Shown here: piece by piece, positions 29,160 to 37,908 of the stretch
Numbering within the stretch: position 1 is the stretch's first letter
How the letters are laid out: the number at the start of each line of letters is the position of its first letter
Source of the DNA: Bradyrhizobium viridifuturi
GTDB taxonomy: Bacteria > Pseudomonadota > Alphaproteobacteria > Rhizobiales > Xanthobacteraceae
Length of the DNA stretch: 64,000 bases
NCBI RefSeq assembly: GCF_001238275.1
Contig: NZ_LGTB01000014.1
Location: 117,874-181,873, forward strand
Direction of reading: 5' to 3'
Notes under the pieces: generated by a model
Told to the model about the DNA's origin: nothing
Databases searched by the model: none
Seen by the model: the letters and a program-made list of their open reading frames with translations, nothing else
Position numbers and translations under genes: made by a program

Positions 29160-29921
29160 ATGGATCTGGGACTCAAGGGAGCAAAGGTTCTCGTCACCGG
29201 CAGCACCAAGGGCATCGGTAGGGCAATCGCTGACACATTCGCGGCCGAGGGCGCCAATGTCGGCATCTGCGCACGCAATCAGGCTGACGTCGATGCCGCG
29301 GTCACCGCGATCAAGGCCAAGGGCGTTGCGGCGTTTGGCTCAGCCGTCGATGTCTCGAACGGACCGGCACTGAAAGCCTGGGTCGCCGACATGGCGTCCA
29401 AGCTCGGCGGCATCGATGTCGTGGTCGCCAATGTCAGCGCGCTCTCGATCGGGCAGGACGAGGAGAGCTGGGAGAAGGAATTCTCCACCGACATGATGGG
29501 GACGGTGCGGCTCGTCAACGCGGCGATGCCGCATCTGGAGAAGAGCAAGGCGGCCGCGATCGTCACCATCTCCAGTGTCTCCGGACGCGAGGTCGATTTT
29601 GCCAGCGGTCCCTACGGGACGTTCAAGGCCGCGATCATCCACTACACGCAGGGCCTGGCCTACCAGCTTGCCGCCAAGGGCATCCGCGCCAACTCGGTGT
29701 CGCCGGGCAACACCTATTTCGAGGGCGGCGTCTGGAACATGATCAAGGACGGCAATCCCGAACTGTACAAATCCGCGCTGGCGCTCAACCCGACCGGCCG
29801 CATGGGCACGCCGCAGGAGATGGCCAATGCCGCCGTGTTCCTGGCGAGCAAGGCGGCAAGCTTCATCACCGGCACCAACCTCGTGGTGGACGGAGCGTTG
29901 ACGCGCGGCGTCCAGTTCTAG
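29160..29921 (+). CDS. SDR-family oxidoreductase
   Basis: A 253-residue classical short-chain dehydrogenase. The cofactor loop is TGSTKGIGRAI, and the second loop reads CARNQADV, which favours NADP(H). The catalytic serine is in ISSVSGREVD and the tyrosine/lysine in YGTFKAAIIH. The usual NNAG motif is replaced by VANVSAL. Its job in an amide operon is unknown; it may process the carbon part of an amide. ATG 29160 is chosen because GGAGGG lies seven bases upstream, whereas ATG 29154 is only one base from it. Confidence 0.87.
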   Translation: MDLGLKGAKVLVTGSTKGIGRAIADTFAAEGANVGICARNQADVDAAVTAIKAKGVAAFGSAVDVSNGPALKAWVADMASKLGGIDVVVANVSALSIGQDEESWEKEFSTDMMGTVRLVNAAMPHLEKSKAAAIVTISSVSGREVDFASGPYGTFKAAIIHYTQGLAYQLAAKGIRANSVSPGNTYFEGGVWNMIKDGNPELYKSALALNPTGRMGTPQEMANAAVFLASKAASFITGTNLVVDGALTRGVQF

Positions 29922-29944
29922 GCGCAGCACGCCGTCAGTGACGA

Positions 29945-29967
29945 GACCGCCGCCCAGAGTGGCGGTC
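29945..29967 (+). other. Intercistronic hairpin after the SDR gene
   Basis: GACCGCC pairs with GGCGGTC (seven bases) around GCCCAGAGT in the 81-base gap before the amidase gene. There is no T tract, so it is a likely RNA-processing or stabilising structure. Confidence 0.45.
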
Positions 29968-30002
29968 CGGACAGGCATTCTCCGAAAACAGCAGGGCGTC
30001 AG

Positions 30003-31406
30003 ATGTCAGCGGATCCATTGCACTACAAGTCGATCACCGAGATCTCCGGGCTCATCCGCCGAGGCGAGACAAAATCCTCGGAGATCACGGAGGCGATCCT
30101 CGGCCGGATCGCGAAGCTGGATGGACAGTTTCACGGCTACGCGCTCGTGCTTGCGGAGCGGGCCATGGCGCAGGCGAAGCAGCGCGACGCCGAGATCGCC
30201 AGGGGTATCTGGCGCGGCCCGCTGCATGGCGTTCCGATCGGGCTAAAGGACCTCTGCTACACGTCGTTTGCACCGACCGCGGGCGGCACCACGATCCACG
30301 CGAAGTTCGTGCCGTCCTTCAACGCCACGATCGTGGACCGGCTCGAAGTCGCCGGCGCGGTGACGCTCGGCAAGCTCAAGATGACGGAGGGCGCCTATAC
30401 CAGCCACCATCCGGCCGTCGAGGCTCCGCTCAATCCGTGGAATGTGAACTATTGGGTCGGCTCGTCGTCGAGCGGCTCGGGCGTCGCGACATCAGCGGGG
30501 CTCTGCTACGGCTCGATCGGCAGCGACACCGGCGGCTCGATCAGGTTTCCGTCGGCGACTTGCGGCCTGACCGGCGTCAAGCCGACCTGGGGCCGCGTCA
30601 GCCGCTACGGCGTCTTCCCGTTGGCTGACTCGCTCGATCACGTCGGACCGATGTGCCGGAGTGCTGCGGATGCCGCGGCGATGCTCGGCGTCATCGCCGG
30701 TGCCGACGCCAACGATCCGACCGCGTTGGGGGCGCCGGTGCCGAACTATCTGGCCGGCGTTGGCGAGAGCATCCGGGGTTTGAGGATCGGCGTCGATCGC
30801 CGCTACACCCAGGAGGGTATTGATCGCCAGGTCGTGAGCGCCCTGGTGCAAGCCGAGCGTACGCTGGCCGATCTCGGCGCCGAGATCCGCGAGGTGCATT
30901 TCCCGTCCTATCAGAAGCTCGTCAGCCAGTGGATTGCGATGTGCTCGGTGGAGACGGCGGAGGCGCATCTGGACACTTATCCGTCGCGGAAGTCGGAATA
31001 CGGCCCCGACCTCGCTCAGTTGATCGAGCAGGGCAGGGCGATGAGCGGGGTCGATATTGCTGCGATCCATCACGAGCGGCTGAAGTTCGCAGGCAGCCTT
31101 GCCGCGATGTTCGAGGATATCGATCTCCTGTTGATCCCCACGATGCCGGTGCCGATCCCGACTCTCACCAAGATGAGTGAATACGGCGCCGACCCCAACG
31201 TGCTGCTGAGCATCCTGCGCTTCACGGCGGTGTTCGACTTCTCGGGCAGCCCGACCATCACCTTGCCGATGGGCATGGCGTCCGACCAGATGCCGCTGAG
31301 CATGCAACTGGTCGGCCCGCATCTGTCCGAAGACGTGCTGGTCCGCGCCGGCGCCGCGTATCAGTCGATAACGGACTGGCATACGCGGCGGCCGCCGATC
31401 GAATAG
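30003..31406 (+). CDS. Amidase-signature family amidase, intact paralogue
   Basis: A 467-residue amidase-signature enzyme with the full triad: lysine in LHGVPIGLKDLCY, cis-serine in VGSSSSGSGVATSAG and the nucleophile serine in GSDTGGSIRFPSA. The whole protein parallels the broken amidase at 21936 (GRVSRYG, DHVGPM, FSGSPTITLP), so the operon is bracketed by two related amidases, probably with different amide preferences. It starts 81 bases after the SDR stop and ends the operon; the next gene converges from the other strand 13 bases away. Confidence 0.91.
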   Translation: MSADPLHYKSITEISGLIRRGETKSSEITEAILGRIAKLDGQFHGYALVLAERAMAQAKQRDAEIARGIWRGPLHGVPIGLKDLCYTSFAPTAGGTTIHAKFVPSFNATIVDRLEVAGAVTLGKLKMTEGAYTSHHPAVEAPLNPWNVNYWVGSSSSGSGVATSAGLCYGSIGSDTGGSIRFPSATCGLTGVKPTWGRVSRYGVFPLADSLDHVGPMCRSAADAAAMLGVIAGADANDPTALGAPVPNYLAGVGESIRGLRIGVDRRYTQEGIDRQVVSALVQAERTLADLGAEIREVHFPSYQKLVSQWIAMCSVETAEAHLDTYPSRKSEYGPDLAQLIEQGRAMSGVDIAAIHHERLKFAGSLAAMFEDIDLLLIPTMPVPIPTLTKMSEYGADPNVLLSILRFTAVFDFSGSPTITLPMGMASDQMPLSMQLVGPHLSEDVLVRAGAAYQSITDWHTRRPPIE

Positions 31407-31419
31407 TGCTGTCAGTCGG

Positions 31420-32706
31420 TCACGCCGTGCCGGCAAGCCTTGCCGCGATCGCGCGATAGCCGCGCATCCACATGTGGTCAAGATCGAGATCCATCGGCAG
31501 CGGCTGCGAGGACACGCGCGCGATCACGGTCTCGTTGACCGGATCGATGTAGATCCACTGGCCGTGGATGCCAACGGCCGCAAACGGCGTTTCGCCCCGG
31601 TCGAGCGTGTACCATTTGTTGCGGTAATTGCCGTTCGGAAACACCTTGGTCAGGTCGCCGCGCGACCAGGCCTCTGCATTGCCGTTCCGCCTGATGTCGT
31701 CGAGCCACCAGCCCGGCACCACCTGCCGTCCGTTGCTGATGCCGTGGTTGCGCATCATCTCGCCGAAGCGGGCGAGGTCGCGCACCGTCGCGCAGATGCC
31801 GCCGGCGACCCGCGCCGCGCCGCGCGAATCGACCGTGATGTAGCCGTCGTGCTCGGCGCCCATCGGCTGCCACAGATACTGCGAGAGGATCTTTGCATAG
31901 GACATGCCGCAGGCGCGCTCATAGACCCAGCCGAGCACGTCGGTGTTGGTCGAGACGTAGTGGAAGGTCTGGCCGTGCGGCGCGCCGTTCGGCCGCAGCG
32001 TGCGCAGATAGTCGCGCAGGTTGCTCGGCGGAATCGCGGGATCCGGCGGCTCCCAGCCGGTCGAGCGGCGGTAGTTCATGATGTCGCCGTCGCGCGCCAT
32101 GTAGTCTTCTTCGAAGCGGATGCCGACGCTCATGTCGAGCAGGTGGCGCACAGTGCAGCTGCCGCCATAGACCGATCCCTCCATCTCCGGGATGTAGCGC
32201 GTCACCGGGGCGTCGGGGTCGAGCTTGCCGTGATCGGCTAGGATGCCGCCCAGCGTTCCGGCGACCGACTTGCTGACGGAGAAGATCAAATGCGGCGTGT
32301 CCGGTGTCAGGCCGTGGGTGTACCATTCGAACACGACTTGTCCGCGGTGCGACACCACGATGCCGTCGGTGTGGCTGGCGCGCAGCGCGTGGCCGACGCC
32401 CACCGTCTCGCCGCGCGGGTCGGCGAAGCTGACGTCGTCGAGATGGCGCGGCGCAAAGGACAACGGCGCGGGCGCCGATGCGCGCGCGATGTTCGCGGTG
32501 GGCAGCAGCTCGCGGACATTGCGGAATGCCCACTCGTTGAAGGGATGTTGGCGCCAGTTGGCGAGCGTGACCTGTTCGTCGGGCGCGACGGGAAATCGGC
32601 CATGATGTGACGCGAATTCATTCTTGATCCAATGATGCGTGGGGAGGTGCGAAGGTTCCGCATGGGTCGCGCCGTCCGCAATCAACCGGATGGTGGAGAG
32701 GGGCAT
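31420..32706 (-). CDS. Serine hydrolase of the beta-lactamase fold (class C / esterase-like)
   Basis: A 428-residue enzyme of the penicillin-binding-protein-like family used as esterase, amidase or peptidase. The catalytic SxxK is in FSVSKSVAGT, the second-motif tyrosine is probably in HYVSTNTDVLGW, and HGQWIYID sits at the third (KTG/HxG) position. No clear signal peptide is present, so it is probably cytoplasmic and not a classical beta-lactamase. ATG 32706 is chosen because GGAG lies upstream at normal spacing; the longer frame to 32754 would run through a sigma-54-like promoter. A near-perfect 18-base palindrome touches its ribosome site. Confidence 0.83.
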   Translation of the reverse strand: MPLSTIRLIADGATHAEPSHLPTHHWIKNEFASHHGRFPVAPDEQVTLANWRQHPFNEWAFRNVRELLPTANIARASAPAPLSFAPRHLDDVSFADPRGETVGVGHALRASHTDGIVVSHRGQVVFEWYTHGLTPDTPHLIFSVSKSVAGTLGGILADHGKLDPDAPVTRYIPEMEGSVYGGSCTVRHLLDMSVGIRFEEDYMARDGDIMNYRRSTGWEPPDPAIPPSNLRDYLRTLRPNGAPHGQTFHYVSTNTDVLGWVYERACGMSYAKILSQYLWQPMGAEHDGYITVDSRGAARVAGGICATVRDLARFGEMMRNHGISNGRQVVPGWWLDDIRRNGNAEAWSRGDLTKVFPNGNYRNKWYTLDRGETPFAAVGIHGQWIYIDPVNETVIARVSSQPLPMDLDLDHMWMRGYRAIAARLAGTA

Positions 32707-32708
32707 CA

Positions 32709-32726
32709 GGTTACTCCGGCGTAACC
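32709..32726. promoter_or_regulatory. Candidate operator, lux-box-like 18-base palindrome
   Basis: GGTTAC-TCCGGC-GTAACC is palindromic except for one central base pair. It lies two bases upstream of the hydrolase start (minus strand) and 117 bases before a LuxR-type regulator gene (plus strand). Size and symmetry suit a LuxR-family dimer, which could repress the hydrolase and control its own gene. Confidence 0.45.
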
Positions 32727-32743
32727 GTTTCCAGGATGTGCGC

Positions 32744-32760
32744 TTGGCCCGCAAATTGCT
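32744..32760 (+). promoter_or_regulatory. Candidate sigma-54 (RpoN) promoter for the LuxR-type gene
   Basis: TTGGCCCGCAAATTGCT matches the -24/-12 consensus TTGGCACG-N4-TTGCW at all but one position, with the exact GG-to-GC spacing. The expected start of transcription would be about 70 bases before the regulator ATG at 32843. RpoN control fits a nitrogen-scavenging region, but no activator site was identified. Confidence 0.45.
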
Positions 32761-32842
32761 TGACTACGCCCTGCGTCTGCCCCAGCGTGCCGGGCATGCG
32801 ACGCGCAGACGTTCGCCATCGGGAAACATCGGGAGGTAGGTC

Positions 32843-33517
32843 ATGATCGCGCTTCTGGGCCGACCGGATCCGGCAACCACGCAGGCCATTCAGTTCGCGC
32901 GAGGAATTCTCGAGGGTTCCGCGACCGCGTTCTACGAAGTCGACGGCAATTTGACTCTCAACCGCTTTGTGCTCTCCAGCAACGTTCCGCCGAGCTTCCA
33001 CGACCAGTATCTTGCCGGCATGAACCGGCTCGATCCGCTGCATCCGCGCTCGGCGAGCAACCGGCCGATTGCCCGGCTAAGCACGGCCCTCGACCAATGC
33101 GCGTCCCAGGAGGCGGCGACCTACCGCGCCTTCGCCGGACAATGCGGCGTTGCCGACATGATCGAGTTCTTCTTCCGCCGCAACGACCGCATCGTCGCCG
33201 GCATGAGCGTGCTCTGGGCGCCGGGCTGCGCGATTCCCGACGGCAGCATGCACATTGCCGAGAAGATCCACGACTATCTCGAATTCAACCTGACCGGCCG
33301 CCTGTCGTCGAATCCCGACGAGCCGGCGCGTTACGGACTGACCTCGCGCGAGATGGAAGTGGTCGAGCTGCTATGCTGCGGCCGGACCAATCGCGAGATC
33401 GGCGAATGCCTCAACATCGGTCTCGCGACGGTGAAGACGCATCTGATCCATATCTTCGAGAAGCTCGGCGTCGAGACCCGGTCTGCCGTGGTGGCGATGA
33501 TGTCGCGGCCGCATTAG
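32843..33517 (+). CDS. LuxR-family transcriptional regulator
   Basis: A 224-residue regulator. The C-terminal 65 residues form a LuxR/GerE helix-turn-helix: LTSREMEVVELLCCGRTNRE, IGLATVKTHLIHIFEKLGV. The N-terminal 150 residues are a sensor-like domain (FARGILEGSATAFYEVDGN, SVLWAPG) that is not a recognisable response-regulator receiver; whether it binds an acyl-homoserine lactone or another small molecule is not clear. A GGGAGG ribosome site precedes the ATG. It is divergent from the beta-lactamase-fold hydrolase, with a palindrome and a sigma-54-like promoter between them. Confidence 0.85.
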   Translation: MIALLGRPDPATTQAIQFARGILEGSATAFYEVDGNLTLNRFVLSSNVPPSFHDQYLAGMNRLDPLHPRSASNRPIARLSTALDQCASQEAATYRAFAGQCGVADMIEFFFRRNDRIVAGMSVLWAPGCAIPDGSMHIAEKIHDYLEFNLTGRLSSNPDEPARYGLTSREMEVVELLCCGRTNREIGECLNIGLATVKTHLIHIFEKLGVETRSAVVAMMSRPH

Positions 33518-33549
33518 GGCGCGGGTCGCGCTCCGGCTGCCTTTCAGGC

Positions 33550-33670
33550 GTCGTCCTGGTGTAAGCCAGGACCCATAACCACCGCCGTTGATTGTGAGCG
33601 GGGGTGTGGCTTCAGCGTCGCACAGCAATTGCCATTTGGGGTAATGGGTCCTGGCTTTCGCCAGGACGAC
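33550..33670. repeat. Palindromic intergenic repeat pair (BIME-like)
   Basis: Two inverted copies of a 28-29 base unit, GTCGTCCTGG-N4-AAGCCAGGACCC (33550-33577) and its reverse complement (33642-33670), 26 of 29 bases alike, about 64 bases apart. Each unit is itself a hairpin (TCCTGG...CCAGGA). Elements of this kind are frequent between Bradyrhizobium genes (recollection, not searched). The rest of the 338-base gap 33518-33855 holds no gene. Confidence 0.75.
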
Positions 33671-33855
33671 ACCGAGTGAGTGGCGCGGCCTCTAAGTCAC
33701 AGGTCCCATATTCTCGCGAAATGACTTGCCTGCTTGATCCACCGTTAGGTGGATTGCCGCTACAGCACGCACGAGACGAAATTTCCCCAAGGACCGGTGT
33801 CGTTTTCGACAATGTTGGCGAGCGGCTGCCGCTCGCAGCATCAGAGGATAGCGAC

Positions 33856-35433
33856 ATGCGTGATTTCATGGCCATCGGCCGTTCGGTGGCGGTTGCGGAG
33901 CGCGGCATGGCCGCGACCTCGCACCCGCAGGCGACGCTTGCCGCGGTCGAGATGCTGAAGGCCGGCGGCAATGCCGTCGATGCCGCGGTGGCCGCGGTCG
34001 CGGTGCAGGGTGTGGTCGAGCCGCAGATGACCGGGATCGGCGGCGACTGCTTTGCACTCTATTCGCCAAAAGCCGGCGAGCCGATCGCACTGAACGGCTC
34101 CGGCCGCACACCGGCAGCCACCGACGTCGAGAAATACTCCGCAAGCGGGGCGCGCGACATTCCGCCGACCGCGCCGGAGGCGGTGACCGTGCCCGGCGCG
34201 ATCGACGCCTGGTGCCGGCTGGTCGCCGATCACGGCAGCAAGTCGCTGGAGGAGATCTTCCGGCCGGCGATTCTGGCTGCCGAGCAGGGCTTCTGCGTCA
34301 CGCCGCGCGTCGCGGAAGACTGGCGCCGCTTCCGGGCGCGGATCGAGATCGACGCCAACGCGGCGGCGCAGTTCCTTCCCGGCAGCAAGGTGCCTGACGT
34401 CGGCGACATCCGTGCCCAACCTGCGCTCGGCCGCACCCTGCGCCGGATCGCGCAGCACGGGCGCGACGCCTTCTATGCGGGCGAAGCCGCCGATGAAATG
34501 ACGGGCATCTTGCGTGGCCTCGGCGGGGCGCACAGCAGCGAGGATTTCGCCGCGCAGACCTCCGATTACGTCCAGCCGATCTCGGCGCGCTACCATGACC
34601 ATGACGTGGTCGAGTGTCCGCCGAACGGGCAGGGCCTCGCCGCGCTGATGATCCTGCGCACGCTCGCCGGCTTCGATGTCGGCGCCCTTGCGCAGGCCGA
34701 TCGCATTCATCTGCTCGCCGAAGCGACCAAGGCCGCCTACCGCGCGCGTGACGCCTTCTTCTGCGATCCGGCGACCAGCAAGGTCGATCCGGCTGCATTC
34801 CTGGCCGAAGACTATATCGGCAGGATCCGCAGCAAGATCGATATGGACAGCGCTTCCGTGCCCGCAACGTGGGACGATATCGAGCACCGCGACACCGTCT
34901 ATGTCACGGTGGTCGATCGCGATCTCAACGCCGTCTCGCTGATCAACTCGCTGTTCTATCCGTTTGGCAGCGGCATCTACGCGCCGAAATCGGGCATCCT
35001 GCTGCACAACCGCGGCTGGAGCTTTCGTGCCAGGCCCGGACATCTCAACTCGCTCGGACCGCGCAAGCGCCCGATGCACACGATCATCCCGGGCCTCCTG
35101 CGCAAGGACGGCAAGACCGTGATGTCGTTCGGGGTGATGGGCGGGCACTACCAGGCCACGGGCCATGCCAATCTGCTGTCGAACATCTTCGATCTGAAGA
35201 TGGACATCCAGGCGGCGGCCGAGGCGCCGCGCTCCTTTGCGTTCGACGGCGCGCTGTCGCTGGAGACGACGATCTCTCCGGATATCCGTGACGACCTTCG
35301 CGCCCGCGGCCACGATGCGCGATTCTCGGAGGACCCGATCGGCGGCTGCCAGGCGATCCGCATCGACCATGCGCGCGGTGTCCTGCTCGGCGCCTCCGAT
35401 CATCGCAAGGATGGGCTGGCGCTCGGTTTCTAG
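33856..35433 (+). CDS. Gamma-glutamyltransferase family protein
   Basis: A 525-residue member of the self-processing N-terminal-nucleophile gamma-glutamyltransferase family. The front half has [20 protein letters not shown] and [15 protein letters not shown]. The processing/nucleophile threonine is probably Thr347 in [11 protein letters not shown], followed by the small-subunit segment [17 protein letters not shown]. The enzyme may cleave gamma-glutamyl amides, which would suit the amide and amine theme. No signal peptide is visible from ATG 33856; the frame is open back to 33604 through the intergenic repeat, so that extension is rejected. AGAGGA precedes the chosen ATG. Confidence 0.85.
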   Translation: MRDFMAIGRSVAVAERGMAATSHPQATLAAVEMLKAGGNAVDAAVAAVAVQGVVEPQMTGIGGDCFALYSPKAGEPIALNGSGRTPAATDVEKYSASGARDIPPTAPEAVTVPGAIDAWCRLVADHGSKSLEEIFRPAILAAEQGFCVTPRVAEDWRRFRARIEIDANAAAQFLPGSKVPDVGDIRAQPALGRTLRRIAQHGRDAFYAGEAADEMTGILRGLGGAHSSEDFAAQTSDYVQPISARYHDHDVVECPPNGQGLAALMILRTLAGFDVGALAQADRIHLLAEATKAAYRARDAFFCDPATSKVDPAAFLAEDYIGRIRSKIDMDSASVPATWDDIEHRDTVYVTVVDRDLNAVSLINSLFYPFGSGIYAPKSGILLHNRGWSFRARPGHLNSLGPRKRPMHTIIPGLLRKDGKTVMSFGVMGGHYQATGHANLLSNIFDLKMDIQAAAEAPRSFAFDGALSLETTISPDIRDDLRARGHDARFSEDPIGGCQAIRIDHARGVLLGASDHRKDGLALGF

Positions 35434-35524
35434 CCACAAACCAGGTTACCTCGACGGTATCGTTCGAACGGTTGATTGTTACCGCGCCGCGCGCTCTCCA
35501 AGCTGGATGCTGGGGGAGTGCATC

Positions 35525-36520
35525 ATGAGCGACAAGCGCGCCGCGGCCGAGATGGCCGGCGTGTCGATCGTCGAGTCGGTCGATGCGAACGACCATGCCG
35601 GTCGCATCAGCGGCTGGAACATGCGAATGGAGCAGGTGTCGCCCGGAAGGTTTACCGGGCGGCTGGTGATGATCCGCCTCCGCGGTCTCGAGATCGTCCG
35701 GGAGACGACGACGCAGGCCTTGCTCAAGCAGGGATCTGCCTGGCCGGATGCGCTGGTCTTCAGCCTGCCGCTCGCCGTATCCAACCCCGGATATTACAAC
35801 GGCCGTCCGCTGGTGTTTCCGCATCTGTTGCTCAGCGATGGCGCCAATCTGCTGCCGTTGCTGACCTCGACGCGGGTCGACGTCGTATCGGTTGTGGTCG
35901 CGCGCAATCGGCTGTCGCGGTGCCTGGAGGCGCTCGGCGAGACCCGCGCGGCCGACTTCATCGCGGGCCTTCGCGGGCAGCAGCATTTCTTCAGCGGGCC
36001 CGGCCTGGCCGGCCTTCAGCATGGCCTTCGCCAGCTCTGCGACCAGGGCGAGCGGCTGGGACCGGCGCTCGGGTTCGAGCACGTGCGCCGTTCGCTTCAG
36101 GACACCCTTGTCGGCGCGCTCGCCGACATCCTGTCGCAGAACGACTGGGTCGACGTTCGCGGCTGCACCGCACAAAAGAAGACGGTCGACCGCATCCGCG
36201 AATATGTGTTCGAGCGGGTCGAGGATCCGCCGCGCATCGCCGAACTCTGCCGTCATGTCGGCGTCAGCCGCAGGACCTTGCAAGGTTGCTTTCAGGACGC
36301 GCTCGGTCTGACGCCGTTGCAGTATCTGCGCACGCTCCGGCTGAACGCGGTGCGCCGCGAGCTGCGTGCCGTTGCCGCGACGGGCCAGCCGGTCTCGATC
36401 GGCGACGTCGCGGCGCGGTGGGGCTTCTGGCACTGGAGCCGCTTCACCGAAAACTACCGGCAACTGTTCGGCGAGCTGCCCTCGCACACCGTGCAGCGTG
36501 TGACATCCGCCTCACGCTAG
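35525..36520 (+). CDS. AraC-family transcriptional regulator
   Basis: A 331-residue regulator with a C-terminal AraC/XylS DNA-binding domain of two helix-turn-helix units: PRIAELCRHVGVSRRTLQGC then VSIGDVAARWGFWHWSRFTENY with LFGELPSH at the end. The N-terminal sensor domain resembles that of ethanolamine-type AraC regulators only loosely. ATG 35525 is preceded by GGGGGAG at seven bases. The 91-base gap upstream contains two GTTACC sites and the palindrome CGTTCGAACG, possible binding sites. The likely target is the adjacent peptidase-like gene or the outer-membrane gene downstream. Confidence 0.88.
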   Translation: MSDKRAAAEMAGVSIVESVDANDHAGRISGWNMRMEQVSPGRFTGRLVMIRLRGLEIVRETTTQALLKQGSAWPDALVFSLPLAVSNPGYYNGRPLVFPHLLLSDGANLLPLLTSTRVDVVSVVVARNRLSRCLEALGETRAADFIAGLRGQQHFFSGPGLAGLQHGLRQLCDQGERLGPALGFEHVRRSLQDTLVGALADILSQNDWVDVRGCTAQKKTVDRIREYVFERVEDPPRIAELCRHVGVSRRTLQGCFQDALGLTPLQYLRTLRLNAVRRELRAVAATGQPVSIGDVAARWGFWHWSRFTENYRQLFGELPSHTVQRVTSASR

Positions 36521-36668
36521 GAATTTTCACTGCGCGGCAGTTGCTTCTGCCGATTCCGGATAACGCCGCTTGAAATCCCCTTTCTAGATTTCGCCCGCTC
36601 CGCGCGGAGCCCGCACGATCGATCGTCGATCGAAATGCAGTGCAGCGCGGTTGGGGACAGGGGGGTAC

Positions 36669-37666
36669 ATGACAACATATCGGACAATCGCTGCTGCTGC
36701 GCTGATCGTGGCGGGTGCGGCTACAACATCGGCCAACGCGTATGAGTTTGGTTCTCCCGGCTGGGCGCAGAAACCGGGCATCACGTTGGGCGGAGGCACG
36801 GCCGGCACGCCGCCGCCCGGCCTTTACAGCTTCAATCAGGTCTTCACCTATCAGGCGAACATCGTCGGTCCCGGGGCGCCCAACGTCGGTGGTGCGTCCA
36901 CGCCGGTCCATGCCGCCGTCGAAGCATCCGGTCTCTTGTGGGTGCCGGGCTGGACCTTCCTCGGCGCGACGTATGATGCGGTCATCGTGCAGCCCTGGAT
37001 CATGGCCGATGTCGGCGGCCCGATTAACGTCCAGCAGGCGGGTATGCACAACACCTTCATCGTGCCGGGGGAGTTGAGCTGGAAGCTCGGCGACAGCGGT
37101 TTCTTCGTCAAGACCGGCCTTGGCATATACGTGCCGAACGGGTCGATCAGCGGTCCGTCCGGCCTCAACAATGTCGGCAATCCCTGGTGGACCTTCCAGC
37201 CCGAGCTGGTCGTGTCCTATCTGAAGGACGGCTGGAATCTCACGGCCAATCTGTACCACGAGATCAACACCAGGAATTCGATCACCGGCTATCGCTCCGG
37301 CGACGTCTTCCACGCCGAATTCACCGCCGCCAAGACGATCGGCAACTGGACCTTCGGGCCGATCGCCTATTACGCAGGACAGGTGACCGGCGATACGTCG
37401 AGCGCGTTCTACAACGGCGCGATCAACGTCGACCGGTACAACATCTGGGCCGGCGGCGCCTGGTCGGCTACAATTTCGGGCCGGCCGCGCTGACGGTCTG
37501 GGCGACGCACGAGTTCTCCTCGAACGCCTCCGGCGGCACTGCCGGCCTGCCCGGAATCGATACTGCGTCAGTTACCAAGGGCTATTCGGTGTTCGCCAAT
37601 CTGAGCTTCCGGCTGTGGGCGCCGGACGAGCCGGCGACGCCCAAGCGCCCGATGTTCACCAAGTAA
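36669..37666 (+). CDS. Outer-membrane channel-like protein, MetA/phenol-degradation type (one-base frame break near 37460)
   Basis: A secreted beta-strand-rich protein of about 332 residues when bridged, of the family annotated as MetA-pathway phenol degradation or transporter proteins. It has a signal peptide (TTYRTIAAAALIVAGAATTSANA) and aromatic-rich strands such as VPGWTFLGATYDAVIVQPWIM and WNLTANLYHEINTR. At 37458-37460 the frame is lost; one extra C lets it continue LVGYNFGPAALTVWATHEFS to KRPMFTK. It may form a channel for small organic solutes across the outer membrane, upstream of an uptake system for amines or amides. Confidence 0.75.
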
Positions 37667-37908
37667 CGCAGGCGCCGGCGTACAGCGCGCGACGGAGAAA
37701 ATGGGGGCCGCGTCGATGGTGCGGCTCCCCGACGGCTGCCCGTTTCGGCCTTCCGACTCCGCCTCCGCCGTAGCATCCACCGGACGGTGGATTGTTCCAA
37801 ATGCCGACATGCCGAACGTTTGGCGTCACGCTGGCGTCGTGCGCGGTTCGGCCGCTGTGCACCGCACAGTGAGCGCTCCAGGCTTTCCCAATCGAGAAGT
37901 TGATCCGC

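Noticed and set aside
33841..35439. 532-codon open frame on the minus strand
   Set aside because: Antisense shadow of the gamma-glutamyltransferase-like gene; no recognisable domain.
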